Assembly (NCBI RefSeq): GCF_902506505.1
Contig: NZ_LR733406.1
Coordinates: forward strand, 620,001-684,000
Direction of reading: 5' to 3'
Source of the DNA: Pseudomonas sp. 8AS
GTDB taxonomy: Bacteria; Pseudomonadota; Gammaproteobacteria; Pseudomonadales; Pseudomonadaceae
Length of the DNA stretch: 64,000 nucleotides
A program made the translations under genes and the position numbers. Position 1 is the stretch's first letter; each line of letters starts with the position of its first letter. Below, one piece after another: positions 9,285 through 19,416 of this stretch. A model generated the notes under the pieces. That model was not told the DNA's origin, made no database searches, and was given only the letters and a program-made list of their open reading frames with translations.

Positions 9285-10394
9285 GTGAGCGAAACAGCCC
9301 CGCAGATCAGCGAACCCACCCCGGACGTTTCCCGTCAGCCGGCGCCCGTGGCCGCCAAGCCGAGGGGCCGCGGCTTGGCCATGCTGGCCTTGCTGGTCGG
9401 CGCCGCCGGCCTGGCCGCCGGGGGCTGGAGCAGCTGGCAGCTGTACCTGCAGCAGGGCCAGGCCGCGCAGCAGCTGACGCAGCTGCAGCAGGTCGGCGAG
9501 GCGACCCGCCAGCAGCTGGAGCAGAGCCGGGCGGACGTGACCACGCGTCTGCAGGGCCTGCCCACGGCAGACCAGCTGGCGACCCAGCGCGAGCTGCTGG
9601 TCAGCCTGCAGGGCGACCAGCAGCGCCTGGCGCGCAACCTCGCCAGCCTGCTCGGCAAGAGCCGTGAAGACTGGCGTCTGGCCGAGGCCGAGCACCTGCT
9701 GCGCCTGGCCATGCTGCGCCTCAGCGCGCTGCAGGACGTCAACAGCGCCATGGCGCTGGTGCAGGGCGCCGACACCATCCTCCAGGCCCAGGACGATCCG
9801 CAGGCCTTCGCCGCTCGCGGCGAACTGATCAAGGTGCTGGAAGCCCTGCGCAGCCTGCCGCAGGTCGATCGCAGCGGCCTGTTCCTGCAGCTCGCGGCCT
9901 TGCGCGGCCAGGTCGACCAGCTGCAGATGCTGGCCCCCGAATACATCCTGCCGGCCGAGGTGCCGACGGCGGCGAGTGCCAGCGACAGCAGCCGCTGGGC
10001 CGACCTGTGGGCGCAGTTGTCGCGCTATGTGCGCCTCGACCTGCAGGCCGACCAGGACGTGCGTCCGCTGCTGGCCGGTCAGAGCCTGGCCCAGGTCCGG
10101 CTGACCCTGGCCCTGGCCCTGGAGCAGGCGCAGTGGGGCGCGTTGAATGGCCAGGCGGACGTCTACAATCAGGCGCTGGCCTCCGCCCACAACGTGCTGG
10201 ACAGCTATTTCGACCGCGACAACCAGGCGGTCAAGGCCATGCAGCAGCGCATCGGCGAACTGAGCGAGCTGCCCGTGGTCAGCCAGCTGCCCAGCCTGGA
10301 TGGCGCGCTGAATACCCTGCAGGCCTACCTCAAGCAGCGCGAGGCCGGCGAGCTGCTGCCGGAAGCGGTGGATACTGAGGAGGCCGGGCAATGA
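9285..10394 (+). CDS. hemX: HemX family membrane protein (uroporphyrinogen-III C-methyltransferase-like)
   Basis: A 369-residue inner-membrane protein of the HemX family. Despite the name, the family lacks the SAM-binding motifs of CobA/CysG methyltransferases, so catalysis is unproven. Residues 1-25 are a Pro-rich cytoplasmic tail, about 26-46 form one membrane helix (LAMLALLVGAAGLAAGG), then a long Gln/Leu-rich coiled-coil periplasmic region follows. The GTG start at 9285 is chosen for the AAGGAAGG just ahead. The stop overlaps hemY as ATGA. The hemCDXY order is typical of gammaproteobacteria. Confidence 0.88.
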   Translation: MSETAPQISEPTPDVSRQPAPVAAKPRGRGLAMLALLVGAAGLAAGGWSSWQLYLQQGQAAQQLTQLQQVGEATRQQLEQSRADVTTRLQGLPTADQLATQRELLVSLQGDQQRLARNLASLLGKSREDWRLAEAEHLLRLAMLRLSALQDVNSAMALVQGADTILQAQDDPQAFAARGELIKVLEALRSLPQVDRSGLFLQLAALRGQVDQLQMLAPEYILPAEVPTAASASDSSRWADLWAQLSRYVRLDLQADQDVRPLLAGQSLAQVRLTLALALEQAQWGALNGQADVYNQALASAHNVLDSYFDRDNQAVKAMQQRIGELSELPVVSQLPSLDGALNTLQAYLKQREAGELLPEAVDTEEAGQ

Positions 10395-11626
10395 TCCGCG
10401 CCATTCTCCTGCTGCTTCTGGCGGTGACCGGCGCCACCCTGCTGGGCCTGGCCATCGTCGAGCACAGCGGCTACGTGCTGATCGCCTGGAAGAACTTCCG
10501 CTACGAGTCCAGCCTGTGGGTGTTCCTCCTGCTGGTGCTGTTGGCCTGGCTGCTGGTGCGCGGCCTGCGCTGGCTGTGGCGCCTGCTCAATGTTTCCGGC
10601 GGCCTGCTCAATCCCTGGTCGCGACGCAACCACGGCAAGCGCCGGCAGCTGGCCGCCGACAAGGGCCTGCTGGACCTCGCCGAAGGCCGCTGGGAGCGCG
10701 CGGTGCGCCACCTGCAACGTGCCGCCGAGGGCGAACCGCAGCCGCTGATGTATTACCTCGGCGCGGCCCGCGCGGCACAGCAGCTGGGCGACCACGAGCA
10801 GAGCGATGCGTTCCTCGAGCGTGCCCTGCAGCGCCAGCCGCAGGCCGAGTTGGCGATCGCCCTGACCCATGCCGAGCTGCAGCAGGCCCGTGGCGAGGCG
10901 ACTGCCGCCCTGGAAACCCTGCAGGTGATGCGCCAGCGCCATCCGCAGCACCGCCAGGTTTTGCGCCAGCTGCAGAGCCTGTTGCTGGCGCGGGAAGACT
11001 GGTCGGCGCTGCTCGACCTGCTGCCCGAGCTGCGCAAGGGCAAGGTGCTGCCGGGCGAGGAGCTGGCGGAGCTGGAGCGCCGGGTCTGGCGCGGGCGCCT
11101 GCAGGCCGCCGGGGAAGCCGGGTTGAACCAGGGCGAGGCGGCCCTGCAGCCGCTGACCAGCGCCTGGCAACAGCTGTCTTCGGCGCAGCGCGGCGAGCCG
11201 GAGCTGCTCCTCGCCTATGCCCGCCAGCTGCATGCCCTGGGCGCCCAGGAAGAGGCCGAGGAGGTCCTGCGCAAGGCCCTCAAGCAGGGCTACGACCCTC
11301 GCCTGGTGCGTTGCTACGGCATGCTCCGCGGGCGTGACCCGCTGCGCCAGCTGCAGACCGCCGAAGGGCTGCTCAAACAGCACTCGCAGGACCCGGTGCT
11401 GCTGCTCAGCCTGGGCCGTCTGTGCCTGCAGAACAGCCTGTGGGGCAAGGCGCGCGAGTACTTCGAGATCAGCCTGGAGTTCTCCCGCAGCGCGGAAACC
11501 TGTGCCGAGCTGGCGCGTCTGCTGGCGCACCAGGGCGATCTGCAGCAGAGCAACCGGCTGCTGCAGGAAAGCCTCGGCCTGCTCGCCCAGCCGTTGCCGC
11601 AGCTGCCTCAGCCGGCCCACGGCTGA
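10391..11626 (+). CDS. hemY: HemY family TPR membrane protein
   Basis: A 411-residue inner-membrane protein with two N-terminal helices (about 4-22 and 41-60) followed by a cytoplasmic or periplasmic tetratricopeptide-like helical repeat region (residues about 95-400). It belongs to the gammaproteobacterial HemY family of the heme cluster, not to protoporphyrinogen oxidase, which shares the name in Gram-positives. Its exact role in heme synthesis is unsettled; it may organise a late-pathway complex. It overlaps hemX by 4 nt and ends the plus-strand hem operon. Confidence 0.88.
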   Translation: MIRAILLLLLAVTGATLLGLAIVEHSGYVLIAWKNFRYESSLWVFLLLVLLAWLLVRGLRWLWRLLNVSGGLLNPWSRRNHGKRRQLAADKGLLDLAEGRWERAVRHLQRAAEGEPQPLMYYLGAARAAQQLGDHEQSDAFLERALQRQPQAELAIALTHAELQQARGEATAALETLQVMRQRHPQHRQVLRQLQSLLLAREDWSALLDLLPELRKGKVLPGEELAELERRVWRGRLQAAGEAGLNQGEAALQPLTSAWQQLSSAQRGEPELLLAYARQLHALGAQEEAEEVLRKALKQGYDPRLVRCYGMLRGRDPLRQLQTAEGLLKQHSQDPVLLLSLGRLCLQNSLWGKAREYFEISLEFSRSAETCAELARLLAHQGDLQQSNRLLQESLGLLAQPLPQLPQPAHG

Positions 11627-11643
11627 GCGGCGCGGCGAGACGT

Positions 11644-11700
11644 GCGGCACCTGGTCACGGACGAGGTGCCGCGCCTTGCCTTGAAAGCCCGGTCGGCTTT
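11644..11700 (+). terminator. Inverted repeats after hemY
   Basis: Two stems follow the hemY stop: GCGGCACCT (11644-11652) with AGGTGCCGC (11664-11672), perfect over 9 bp, and AAAGCC (11684-11689) with GGCTTT (11695-11700). Neither is followed by a clean U run. A weak or Rho-assisted end to the hem operon is likely. Confidence 0.4.
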
Positions 11701-11741
11701 CCTCTACCGTAACCGCCTTTGCTGTCTGCTTCGGAGTCCCC

Positions 11742-12233
11742 ATGGCCCTGGCCACCCCGCGTAACCTGTTTCTCCTCGCCTTCCTCGGCTGCCTGGTCCT
11801 GATGGGCGGCGCGCTGTACCTGGAGCATGTGGTCGGCCTCGAGCCCTGCCCGATGTGCATCGTCCAGCGGGTCTGCGTGATCCTTTTCGCCCTGGTCTGC
11901 CTGGTCGCCGCGATTCATGGCCCGGGGCTGCTCGGCCAGCGCCTGTACGCCGGGCTGGCGCTGCTGTTCGCCCTGGTCGGTGGCGGTACGGCCTGGCGCC
12001 AGATCTGGCTGCAGAGCGTGCCGCCCGATCAGCTGGAGGCCTGCCTGCCGAGTCTGGAGTTCATGCTCGATGCCCTGCCGTTGCAGGAAATCGTGCGCCT
12101 GGTGTTTCACGGCACCGCCGATTGCGCCGAAGTGACCTGGACCCTGTTCGGCCTGAGCGTGCCGGAGTGGAGCCTGCTGGCCTTCGCCGGCATGGTCCTG
12201 TTCGGCCTGTTCCAGCTGCTGCGCCGCCGCTGA
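11742..12233 (+). CDS. dsbB: Disulfide bond formation protein B
   Basis: Inner-membrane thiol oxidase that reoxidises DsbA and passes electrons to ubiquinone. It has 163 residues with four membrane helices. The first periplasmic loop holds the redox pair C36-P-M-C39 and the second holds C101 and C128, the full set needed for DsbB function. An Arg (QRVC, residue 43) next to the first pair matches the quinone-binding region. Pseudomonads have two DsbB paralogs; the one beside the hem and algQ genes is called DsbH in P. aeruginosa. It reads as a single gene. Confidence 0.93.
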   Translation: MALATPRNLFLLAFLGCLVLMGGALYLEHVVGLEPCPMCIVQRVCVILFALVCLVAAIHGPGLLGQRLYAGLALLFALVGGGTAWRQIWLQSVPPDQLEACLPSLEFMLDALPLQEIVRLVFHGTADCAEVTWTLFGLSVPEWSLLAFAGMVLFGLFQLLRRR

Positions 12234-12321
12234 TCGGCAATAGCCGGTAACGCTCCGCGTTTGCCGGCGCTCCACCCTCCTTGCATAGTCTCCCTTCCTG
12301 CACGAATACGGGGACTCGCTC

Positions 12322-12849
12322 ATGCGCTTCTTTCTCGGCCTGCTTCTGCTCCTGTCGATTGTCGCCTGTACAGGCCCGGACATCCGCCAGTATGCCGCGC
12401 AGCAACCCGCCCTGGAGTTGTCCGACTACCTGAACGGCGACCTGGAAGCCTGGGGCATGTTCCAGAACCGTTCCGGGGAAGTGGTCAAGCGTTTCCATGT
12501 CGCCCTCACGGGGACCTGGCAGGGCGATGTCGGCACCCTCGACGAACGCTTCACCTACAGCGACGGCAGCACCGAGCGGCGCGTCTGGACCCTGCGCCGC
12601 CAGGCCGATGGCAGCTGGCGCGGTACGGCGGCCGATGTGCTCGGCGAGGCCGTCGGCGAAGTGTCCGGCAATGCCTTGCACTGGCGCTACCAGCTGCTGC
12701 TCAAGGTCGATGGCGAGCGCTATGTGGTCGATTTCGATGACTGGATGTTCCTCATGGACGGGCGGGTGATGCTCAATCGTGCCCGCATGTCCAAGTGGGG
12801 CGTCGACCTGGGCGAGGTCACGCTGAGCTTCCATAAACCGGCAAATTGA
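12322..12849 (+). CDS. DUF3833 family lipoprotein
   Basis: A 175-residue predicted lipoprotein. The N-terminal helix ends in the lipobox LSIVAC with Cys16 as the lipidation site; the following residues (TGPDIRQY) do not carry the Asp+2 retention signal, so outer-membrane sorting is likely. The mature part (YLNGDLEAWGMFQNRSGEVV... FDDWMFLMDGRVMLNRARMSKWG) matches the DUF3833 family of unknown function, probably a lipocalin-like beta barrel. It stands alone, 88 bp after dsbB. Confidence 0.85.
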   Translation: MRFFLGLLLLLSIVACTGPDIRQYAAQQPALELSDYLNGDLEAWGMFQNRSGEVVKRFHVALTGTWQGDVGTLDERFTYSDGSTERRVWTLRRQADGSWRGTAADVLGEAVGEVSGNALHWRYQLLLKVDGERYVVDFDDWMFLMDGRVMLNRARMSKWGVDLGEVTLSFHKPAN

Positions 12850-12880
12850 AGGGGTGAAGAAACTTCCTGATCAAGGTGAC

Positions 12881-12909
12881 TTGCTGGCGGGAGCTGGCGG
12901 GCATACTCT
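12881..12909 (+). promoter_or_regulatory. Candidate sigma-70 promoter upstream of algQ
   Basis: TTGCTG at 12881-12886 and TACTCT at 12904-12909 are 17 bp apart, in the 184-bp gap before algQ. The match is moderate and based on reading alone. The leader to the algQ start would be about 120 nt. Confidence 0.3.
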
Positions 12910-13033
12910 GGCTCCACGTCTCGTCATTAATCCGGCACTGCGTCGAGTTATTGTCCGAGACTGCCCAAGATGCCAAATAACCGGCTCGGGGCCGCAGTAC
13001 ACCAGCATTCACTAGTAGGGAAGTGACAACATC

Positions 13034-13507
13034 ATGCTCGAGAGCTGCCAGAACGCCCAGGAACGATGGGGTGGAGTACACCAGCTGATCGACCGCTGGC
13101 TGCAAGAACGCCATGAACTGGTCAATGCCTATTCCGCCCTCAGTGATAAGCCCCAGGCTCCCGCGGCCAACGCCCAGGGCTTGCTGCGCTTCTGCGAAAT
13201 CCTCGTCGACTACGTGTCGGCCGGCCACTTCGAGGTCTACGAGCAGCTGACCGGCGAGGCCAAGGCCTTCGGCGATCAGCGCGGCCTGGACCTGGCCAAG
13301 CAGATCTACCCGCGCATCGAAGCGATCACCGAAGTCGCGCTGGCGTTCAATGACCGCTGCGACAATGGCGACTGCCGCGATACCGCGTCGCTGGCCGCCG
13401 AGCTGAAACGTCTGGGACAGCTGCTGCACGAGCGCTTCGAGCTGGAAGACTGCCTGATCGAAGTGCTGCACAACGCCCACCAGCAGCAGGCCGCCGCTCC
13501 GGTCTGA
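13034..13507 (+). CDS. algQ: Anti-sigma-70 factor AlgQ (Rsd family)
   Basis: A 157-residue all-helical protein of the Rsd/AlgQ family, which binds region 4 of sigma-70 and favours alternative sigma factors. In P. aeruginosa AlgQ (AlgR2) affects alginate and siderophore expression. The N-terminal part [20 protein letters not shown] and the central [12 protein letters not shown] are family hallmarks. The ATG follows AGGGAAGTGACAAC. It is monocistronic and converges with the FKBP gene 19 bp downstream. Confidence 0.95.
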   Translation: MLESCQNAQERWGGVHQLIDRWLQERHELVNAYSALSDKPQAPAANAQGLLRFCEILVDYVSAGHFEVYEQLTGEAKAFGDQRGLDLAKQIYPRIEAITEVALAFNDRCDNGDCRDTASLAAELKRLGQLLHERFELEDCLIEVLHNAHQQQAAAPV

Positions 13508-13526
13508 GGGGCGCGCGGGCCGGCCT

Positions 13527-14177
13527 TCAGTCGGCGACGTCGAGCAGTTCCAGCTCGAAGACCAGCGGTGCATCCGGCGGAATCAGGTCGCCGGCGCCTG
13601 CCTGGCCGTAGGCCTGTTCGGCGGGAATCACCACCCGCCATTTGGCGCCCACCGGCATGGCCAGCAAGGCCGTCTGCCAGCCACGGATCAGGCTGTCGAG
13701 GCGAAACCATTGGGCGCCTTCGCTCTGGTCGAACAGGCTGCCATCGGCCAGCTCGCCGCGGTAGTGCACCTGCACCCGGCCGTTCCTGCGCGGGTTGTCT
13801 CCCCTGCCGCCGCGCAGCTCCTGCACCAGCACGCCGCCGTCCAGTTCACGCACCCCGGCCTTGGCTTTTTCCGTCGCCAGAAAGCGCCGCTCCGCGGCTT
13901 GCGCCTGCTCGTGGCGCGCGGCCGCGCCGTGCTGCTGCAACTGGGCTTCGTGCTCGTCCAGCAGACTGTCGATACGCTCCGCGGGCAGGCGCAGGGGCTC
14001 GCCGCGATAGGCCTGGCTCAGGCCGTCGAGCAGCGCCGACAGCGGCAGGCCGGGTACTTCGCTGCGCAATCTTTCGCCCAGGCGGGCGCCCAGGCTGTAG
14101 GCCAGATCATCCGGTTGCGGTGCTGCCGCCAATAGCGTCGGAAACAGGCAGAGCAGAAGCACGGAACAGCGCGACAT
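13527..14177 (-). CDS. FKBP-type peptidyl-prolyl isomerase, exported
   Basis: Folding enzyme that isomerises Xaa-Pro bonds, probably periplasmic. It has 216 residues: a signal peptide (MSRCSVLLLCLFPTLLAAA), an N-terminal dimerisation domain of helices (about 25-105, DDLAYSLGARLGERL), and a C-terminal FKBP domain (about 125-214, VQVHYRGELADGSLFDQS, IPAEQAYGQAG, IPPDAPLVFELELLDV) with the usual hydrophobic pocket residues. It resembles MIP/FkpA/FklB proteins. The frame is open far upstream, antisense to algP, but the signal peptide marks the start at 14177. Confidence 0.9.
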   Translation of the reverse strand: MSRCSVLLLCLFPTLLAAAPQPDDLAYSLGARLGERLRSEVPGLPLSALLDGLSQAYRGEPLRLPAERIDSLLDEHEAQLQQHGAAARHEQAQAAERRFLATEKAKAGVRELDGGVLVQELRGGRGDNPRRNGRVQVHYRGELADGSLFDQSEGAQWFRLDSLIRGWQTALLAMPVGAKWRVVIPAEQAYGQAGAGDLIPPDAPLVFELELLDVAD

Positions 14178-14303
14178 CGGGGCGGTCTCGGAAGGGAGTT
14201 GCGGCCGATTATGCCAGTGCCGCGCAGCGCGACAATCAGCGGCTAGCGACCTGCGCATCTGCCGTCTAGTATGGGGGCACCCACGTCCGTTAGGAGGCAC
14301 GCC

Positions 14304-15272
14304 ATGCCGACCAACAATAAGAAGCCCGTTACCACTCCGCTGCACCTTCTCCAGCAGCTTTCCCATAGCCTGCTGGAGCATCTCGAAAGTGCCTGCTCGC
14401 AGGCGTTGGTCGAAGCCGAGGAATTGCTGACCAAGCTGGAAAAACAGCGCGGCAAGGCCCAGGAAAAGCTCCACGAAGCCCGCAGCAAGCTGCAGGACGC
14501 CGCCAAGGCTGGCAAGGCCAAGGCCCAGAATAAGGCCAGCAAGCTGATCGCCGAACTGGAAGAGGGGCTCGATAACCTCAAGACGCGGCAGACCGAAACC
14601 CGCAATTACATCCTCCAGCTCAAGCGCGATGCCCAGGAAAGCCTGAAGCTGGCCCAGGGTATCGGCAAGGTCAAGGAAGCCGCGGCGAAGGCATTGCACC
14701 TGCGTTCGACGGCCGCGCCGGCGGTCAGCGCCGCCGCCAAGCCGGCAGCGAAGAAGCCCGCCGCCAGCAAGCCCGCCATGGCCAAGGCCGCGGTGAAAAC
14801 TGCGGCCAAGCCGGCGGTAGCTCGTCCGGCAGCGGCCAAGTCGGCAGCCAAGCCTGTTGCGACTGCCGCCAAGCCGGCGGTGGCCAAGACCCCGGCCAAG
14901 CCTGCGCCGAAGACCGCTGCCAAACCTGCTGCCAAGCCCGCCGCCACCAAGCCCGCCGCGGCCAGGCCGGCTGCTGCAAAGCCGGTGGCCAAGCCCGCCG
15001 CCAAACCGGCCGCAGCGGCTGCCAAGCCGGCAGCGGCCAAGGCTCCGGTCAAGGCCGCGGCTAAACCAGCTGCCAAGCCAGCCGCCAAGGCCGCGCCGAC
15101 TGCTGCCAAGCCAGTTGCCAAGCCTGCTGCGAAACCGGCCGCCGCCAAGCCTGCCGCGAAGAAGCCGGCGGCCAAGCCCGCCGCGCCGGCTGCCCCGGCC
15201 GCGGCGCCTGCGGCTGCTGCTCCGGCTACGCCGGCCTCCGGTAACGGCAGCACGCCGCCAACCGGCGCCTGA
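14304..15272 (+). CDS. algP: Histone H1-like regulator AlgP
   Basis: A 322-residue protein with two parts. Residues 1-130 are a charged helical and coiled-coil domain (LHLLQQLSHSLLEHLES, then Lys/Glu-rich heptads). Residues about 144-312 are a Lys/Ala/Pro tail of tandem KPAA-type units like eukaryotic histone H1. In P. aeruginosa AlgP (AlgR3) is a DNA-binding, histone-like regulator linked to algD and mucoidy, and the tail gene region is prone to length change. The ATG at 14304 has AGGAGG at ideal spacing. It converges on the next minus-strand gene with a 1-bp gap. Confidence 0.93.
   Translation: MPTNNKKPVTTPLHLLQQLSHSLLEHLESACSQALVEAEELLTKLEKQRGKAQEKLHEARSKLQDAAKAGKAKAQNKASKLIAELEEGLDNLKTRQTETRNYILQLKRDAQESLKLAQGIGKVKEAAAKALHLRSTAAPAVSAAAKPAAKKPAASKPAMAKAAVKTAAKPAVARPAAAKSAAKPVATAAKPAVAKTPAKPAPKTAAKPAAKPAATKPAAARPAAAKPVAKPAAKPAAAAAKPAAAKAPVKAAAKPAAKPAAKAAPTAAKPVAKPAAKPAAAKPAAKKPAAKPAAPAAPAAAPAAAAPATPASGNGSTPPTGA
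14733..15239 (+). repeat. KPAA-coding tandem repeats in algP
   Basis: About 500 bp of degenerate 9-15-bp units (AAGCCGGC, GCCAAGCC and variants) encode the Lys-Pro-Ala-Ala tail. Codon choice varies between units, so the DNA repeat is imperfect while the protein repeat is regular. Slippage or recombination here would change tail length in steps. Because the DNA is repetitive and GC-rich, five other reading frames are also largely open. Confidence 0.85.
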
Positions 15273-15273
15273 G

Positions 15274-15735
15274 TCAGGCCTGAGTCGTCGCGGCGCGCAG
15301 CACCTGCAGCGCGTCGCGGCACTCTCCTGCGGTTCCCGCCAAGGCTTCCAGCCAGTCCGCCACGCCATGCTGCCCGGCGTGCGGCCAGCCGTTCACCTCG
15401 GCTTCCAGTCGGGCCAACAGCTCGCGCTCGGCCTCCAGTTCGAGTGCCTTGACCTGCGCCCGCAGGCGTTGCTGTACCTCATCCGTGGCTGCCGTCGTGC
15501 GCCAGCTCTGCCGCAGTTCGCGCAATGGCTGCACCACCTGGCGTTGCCAGGGCTCGCTCAGTGCGCGGAGGGCTGCCAGGCGCTCGTCGTTGCACGGCAC
15601 GCCGCGCTGTTCCAGCCACAACCCGCACAGCAGCAGGCACACGTCCGCCCCCGCCGCCTGCAGGCGCAGGCAGGCCGCCTCGACGCCCGGGCGTGCATAG
15701 CAACAACTGGCAAAACTCCACAGGTCAGACGGCAT
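15274..15735 (-). CDS. TIGR02444 family protein
   Basis: A 153-residue cytoplasmic protein starting MPSDLWSFASCCYARPGVEA, which matches the conserved gammaproteobacterial family TIGR02444 of unknown function. It is helical, with Trp/Cys-rich residues 6-40 (DLWSFASCCYA, CLLLCGLWLEQRG). It diverges from the ABC-F gene with 50 bp between the two starts. Its stop codon lies almost against the end of algP, with no visible terminator between them. Confidence 0.82.
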   Translation of the reverse strand: MPSDLWSFASCCYARPGVEAACLRLQAAGADVCLLLCGLWLEQRGVPCNDERLAALRALSEPWQRQVVQPLRELRQSWRTTAATDEVQQRLRAQVKALELEAERELLARLEAEVNGWPHAGQHGVADWLEALAGTAGECRDALQVLRAATTQA

Positions 15736-15785
15736 GCGGCTCTCCGGGCGATGGCGGGGCGAAGCTGGTAGACTCCGCGGCCATT

Positions 15786-17699
<1,914 letters not shown>

Positions 17700-17781
17700 C
17701 AACCTGCCGGTGCTTTGCCGGGCTCGGCGGGCGGCGTCAAGGCAGCTCTACACGAATTCACTAAACCACTGAGGCAACAAC

Positions 17782-18534
17782 ATGGAATGGCTGATGAGCC
17801 CGGAGATCTGGGTCGCCTTTTTCACCCTGACCGCCCTGGAGATCGTTCTCGGCATCGACAACATCATCTTCATCTCGATCCTGGTCAGCCGCCTGCCGGC
17901 CGCCCAGCAACCCAAGGCGCGCTTCTTCGGCCTGGCCCTGGCCATGGGCACGCGCATCCTGCTGCTGCTGTCGATCACCTGGGTGATGCGCCTGACCAAC
18001 GACCTGTTCAGCGTCGCCGGTCACGGCATTTCCGGGCGTGACCTGATCCTGTTCTTCGGCGGCCTGTTCCTGCTGTTCAAGAGCACCATGGAAATCTTCC
18101 ACAGCCTGGAAGGTGCCGAGGAAGCACAGCAGGGTGGCGGCAAGGCCTACGGCTTCATGGGCATCATCGTGCAGATCGCGATCATCGACATCGTCTTCAG
18201 CCTGGACTCGGTGATCACCGCCGTCGGCCTGGTGCAGAACGTGCCGGTGATGGTCGCCGCCATCGTCATCTCCGTGCTGGTGATGATGCTGTCGGCCGGC
18301 ACCATCAGCGACTTCATCGACAAGCACCCGTCGCTGAAGATGCTGGCGCTGTCGTTCCTCATCGTGGTCGGCGTGGTGCTGATCGGCGAAGCCTTCGAAG
18401 TGCATGTGCCGAAGGGCTACGTCTACTTCGCCATGGCCTTCTCCCTGGCGGTGGAGGCGGTCAACATCCGCCTGCGCAGCAAACAGAAGAAGCAGGTCGA
18501 GCCGGTGCACCTGCGCAAGGATCTGCCGGACTGA
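17782..18534 (+). CDS. TerC family integral membrane protein
   Basis: A 250-residue protein with about seven membrane helices. The acidic membrane motifs EIVLGIDNIIFISI (residues 20-33) and IAIIDIVFSLDSVITAVG (about 131-148) are the repeated TerC signature, thought to bind a metal ion. TerC-type proteins are linked to tellurite resistance and manganese export for secreted metalloproteins; which applies here is open. I could not recognise a manganese riboswitch in the short 82-bp leader. A good terminator follows. Confidence 0.85.
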   Translation: MEWLMSPEIWVAFFTLTALEIVLGIDNIIFISILVSRLPAAQQPKARFFGLALAMGTRILLLLSITWVMRLTNDLFSVAGHGISGRDLILFFGGLFLLFKSTMEIFHSLEGAEEAQQGGGKAYGFMGIIVQIAIIDIVFSLDSVITAVGLVQNVPVMVAAIVISVLVMMLSAGTISDFIDKHPSLKMLALSFLIVVGVVLIGEAFEVHVPKGYVYFAMAFSLAVEAVNIRLRSKQKKQVEPVHLRKDLPD

Positions 18535-18562
18535 TCCGCAGGGCTGGGCAGGCATAAAACGG

Positions 18563-18592
18563 AGGGGTAGGCTGTACGGCCTGCCCCTTTTT
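18563..18592 (+). terminator. Intrinsic terminator after the TerC gene
   Basis: AGGGGTAGGC (18563-18572) pairs with GCCTGCCCCT (18579-18588), with one G-T pair, around a 6-nt loop, and runs into TTTTT. It lies 18 bp before the next ATG, so it separates the TerC and LysE genes. Confidence 0.75.
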
Positions 18593-18610
18593 GCTTTTGA
18601 GGTATTCGCC

Positions 18611-19240
18611 ATGGCTCTCGAAACCTGGCTCGCTTTCTTCGTCGCCTGCTGGGTGATCAGCCTGTCGCCGGGCGCCGGGGCCATCGCCTCGATGTCCAGC
18701 GGCCTGCAGTACGGTTTCTGGCGCGGTTACTGGAACGCCCTGGGTCTGCAGATCGGCTTGGCTCTGCAGATCGCCGTGGTCGCCGCCGGCGTCGGCGCGC
18801 TGCTGGCCACCTCGGCGCTGGCCTTCGCCCTGATCAAATGGTTCGGCGTGGCCTACCTGGTCTACCTGGGCTGGAAGCAGTGGCTGGCGCTGCCCGGCGA
18901 GATCGTCACCACCGGCGAGCGGCCGCTCGGGCGCCCGCTGACCCTGGTGCTGCGCGGCTTCCTGGTCAATGCCAGCAACCCCAAGGCGATCATCTTCATG
19001 CTCGCCGTGCTGCCGCAGTTCATCCACCCACAGGAGCCACTGGTGCCGCAGTATCTGATCATGGGCGTGACCATGATCACGGTGGATCTGATCGTCATGG
19101 CCGGCTACACCGGTCTGGCCTCCCGCGTGCTGCGTGCCCTGCGCACGCCGCGCCAGCAGCGCCTGCTCAATCGCACCTTCGGCGGCCTGTTCATCGCCGC
19201 CGCCGCATTGCTGGCTACCGTGCGCCGCGCGGCGGCCTGA
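18611..19240 (+). CDS. LysE/RhtB family amino-acid exporter
   Basis: A 209-residue inner-membrane protein with six predicted helices. The N-terminal stretch (LAFFVACWVISLSPGAGAIA) carries the SPGP/SPGA-like motif at the end of helix 1, and NASNPKAIIFMLAVLPQFI in the middle is the LysE/RhtB hallmark. Members export amino acids such as lysine, homoserine, threonine or leucine; the substrate here is unknown. The ATG at 18611 is preceded by GAGGTA. The previous gene is cut off by a terminator, so it probably depends on read-through or a promoter inside terC. Confidence 0.87.
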   Translation: MALETWLAFFVACWVISLSPGAGAIASMSSGLQYGFWRGYWNALGLQIGLALQIAVVAAGVGALLATSALAFALIKWFGVAYLVYLGWKQWLALPGEIVTTGERPLGRPLTLVLRGFLVNASNPKAIIFMLAVLPQFIHPQEPLVPQYLIMGVTMITVDLIVMAGYTGLASRVLRALRTPRQQRLLNRTFGGLFIAAAALLATVRRAAA

Positions 19241-19366
19241 GTCACCAGCACATCGGCTGCTCGTCCCGGGCCCGGAAGCTGCCGCTGGCCAGCATGGTGT
19301 GCGGCGGCGACTGCCCGGCTGGCAGGTAAAACGGGGCAGGGCAGGCACGCTTCATCGAGTGGGGCT

Positions 19367-19415
19367 TGAGAAAAATTGTTAGCAAGGTAACAATTTAATC
19401 TTAAGCATTCTCATT
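19367..19415 (+). promoter_or_regulatory. Operator-like inverted repeats upstream of the FTR1 gene
   Basis: AAATTGTTA (19373-19381) and TAACAATTT (19388-19396) form a perfect 9-bp inverted repeat with a 6-nt spacer. TGAGAA (19367-19372) and TTCTCA (19408-19413) form an outer pair. The AT-rich stretch 19397-19415 has a weak resemblance to a Fur box (about 9 of 19 positions by eye). The block lies 1-50 bp before the start codon and is much more AT-rich than its surroundings, so it likely holds the promoter and a metal-responsive operator. Confidence 0.55.
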
Positions 19416-19416
19416 T

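Noticed and set aside
13527..15368. 613-codon minus-strand frame running through algP into the FKBP gene
   Set aside because: Only the last 216 codons, starting with a signal peptide, are FKBP-like. The rest is Arg/Gly-rich antisense of the algP repeats.
17700..17781. Manganese riboswitch (yybP-ykoY) before the TerC gene
   Set aside because: The gap is only 82 bp and no matching conserved loops were recognised.
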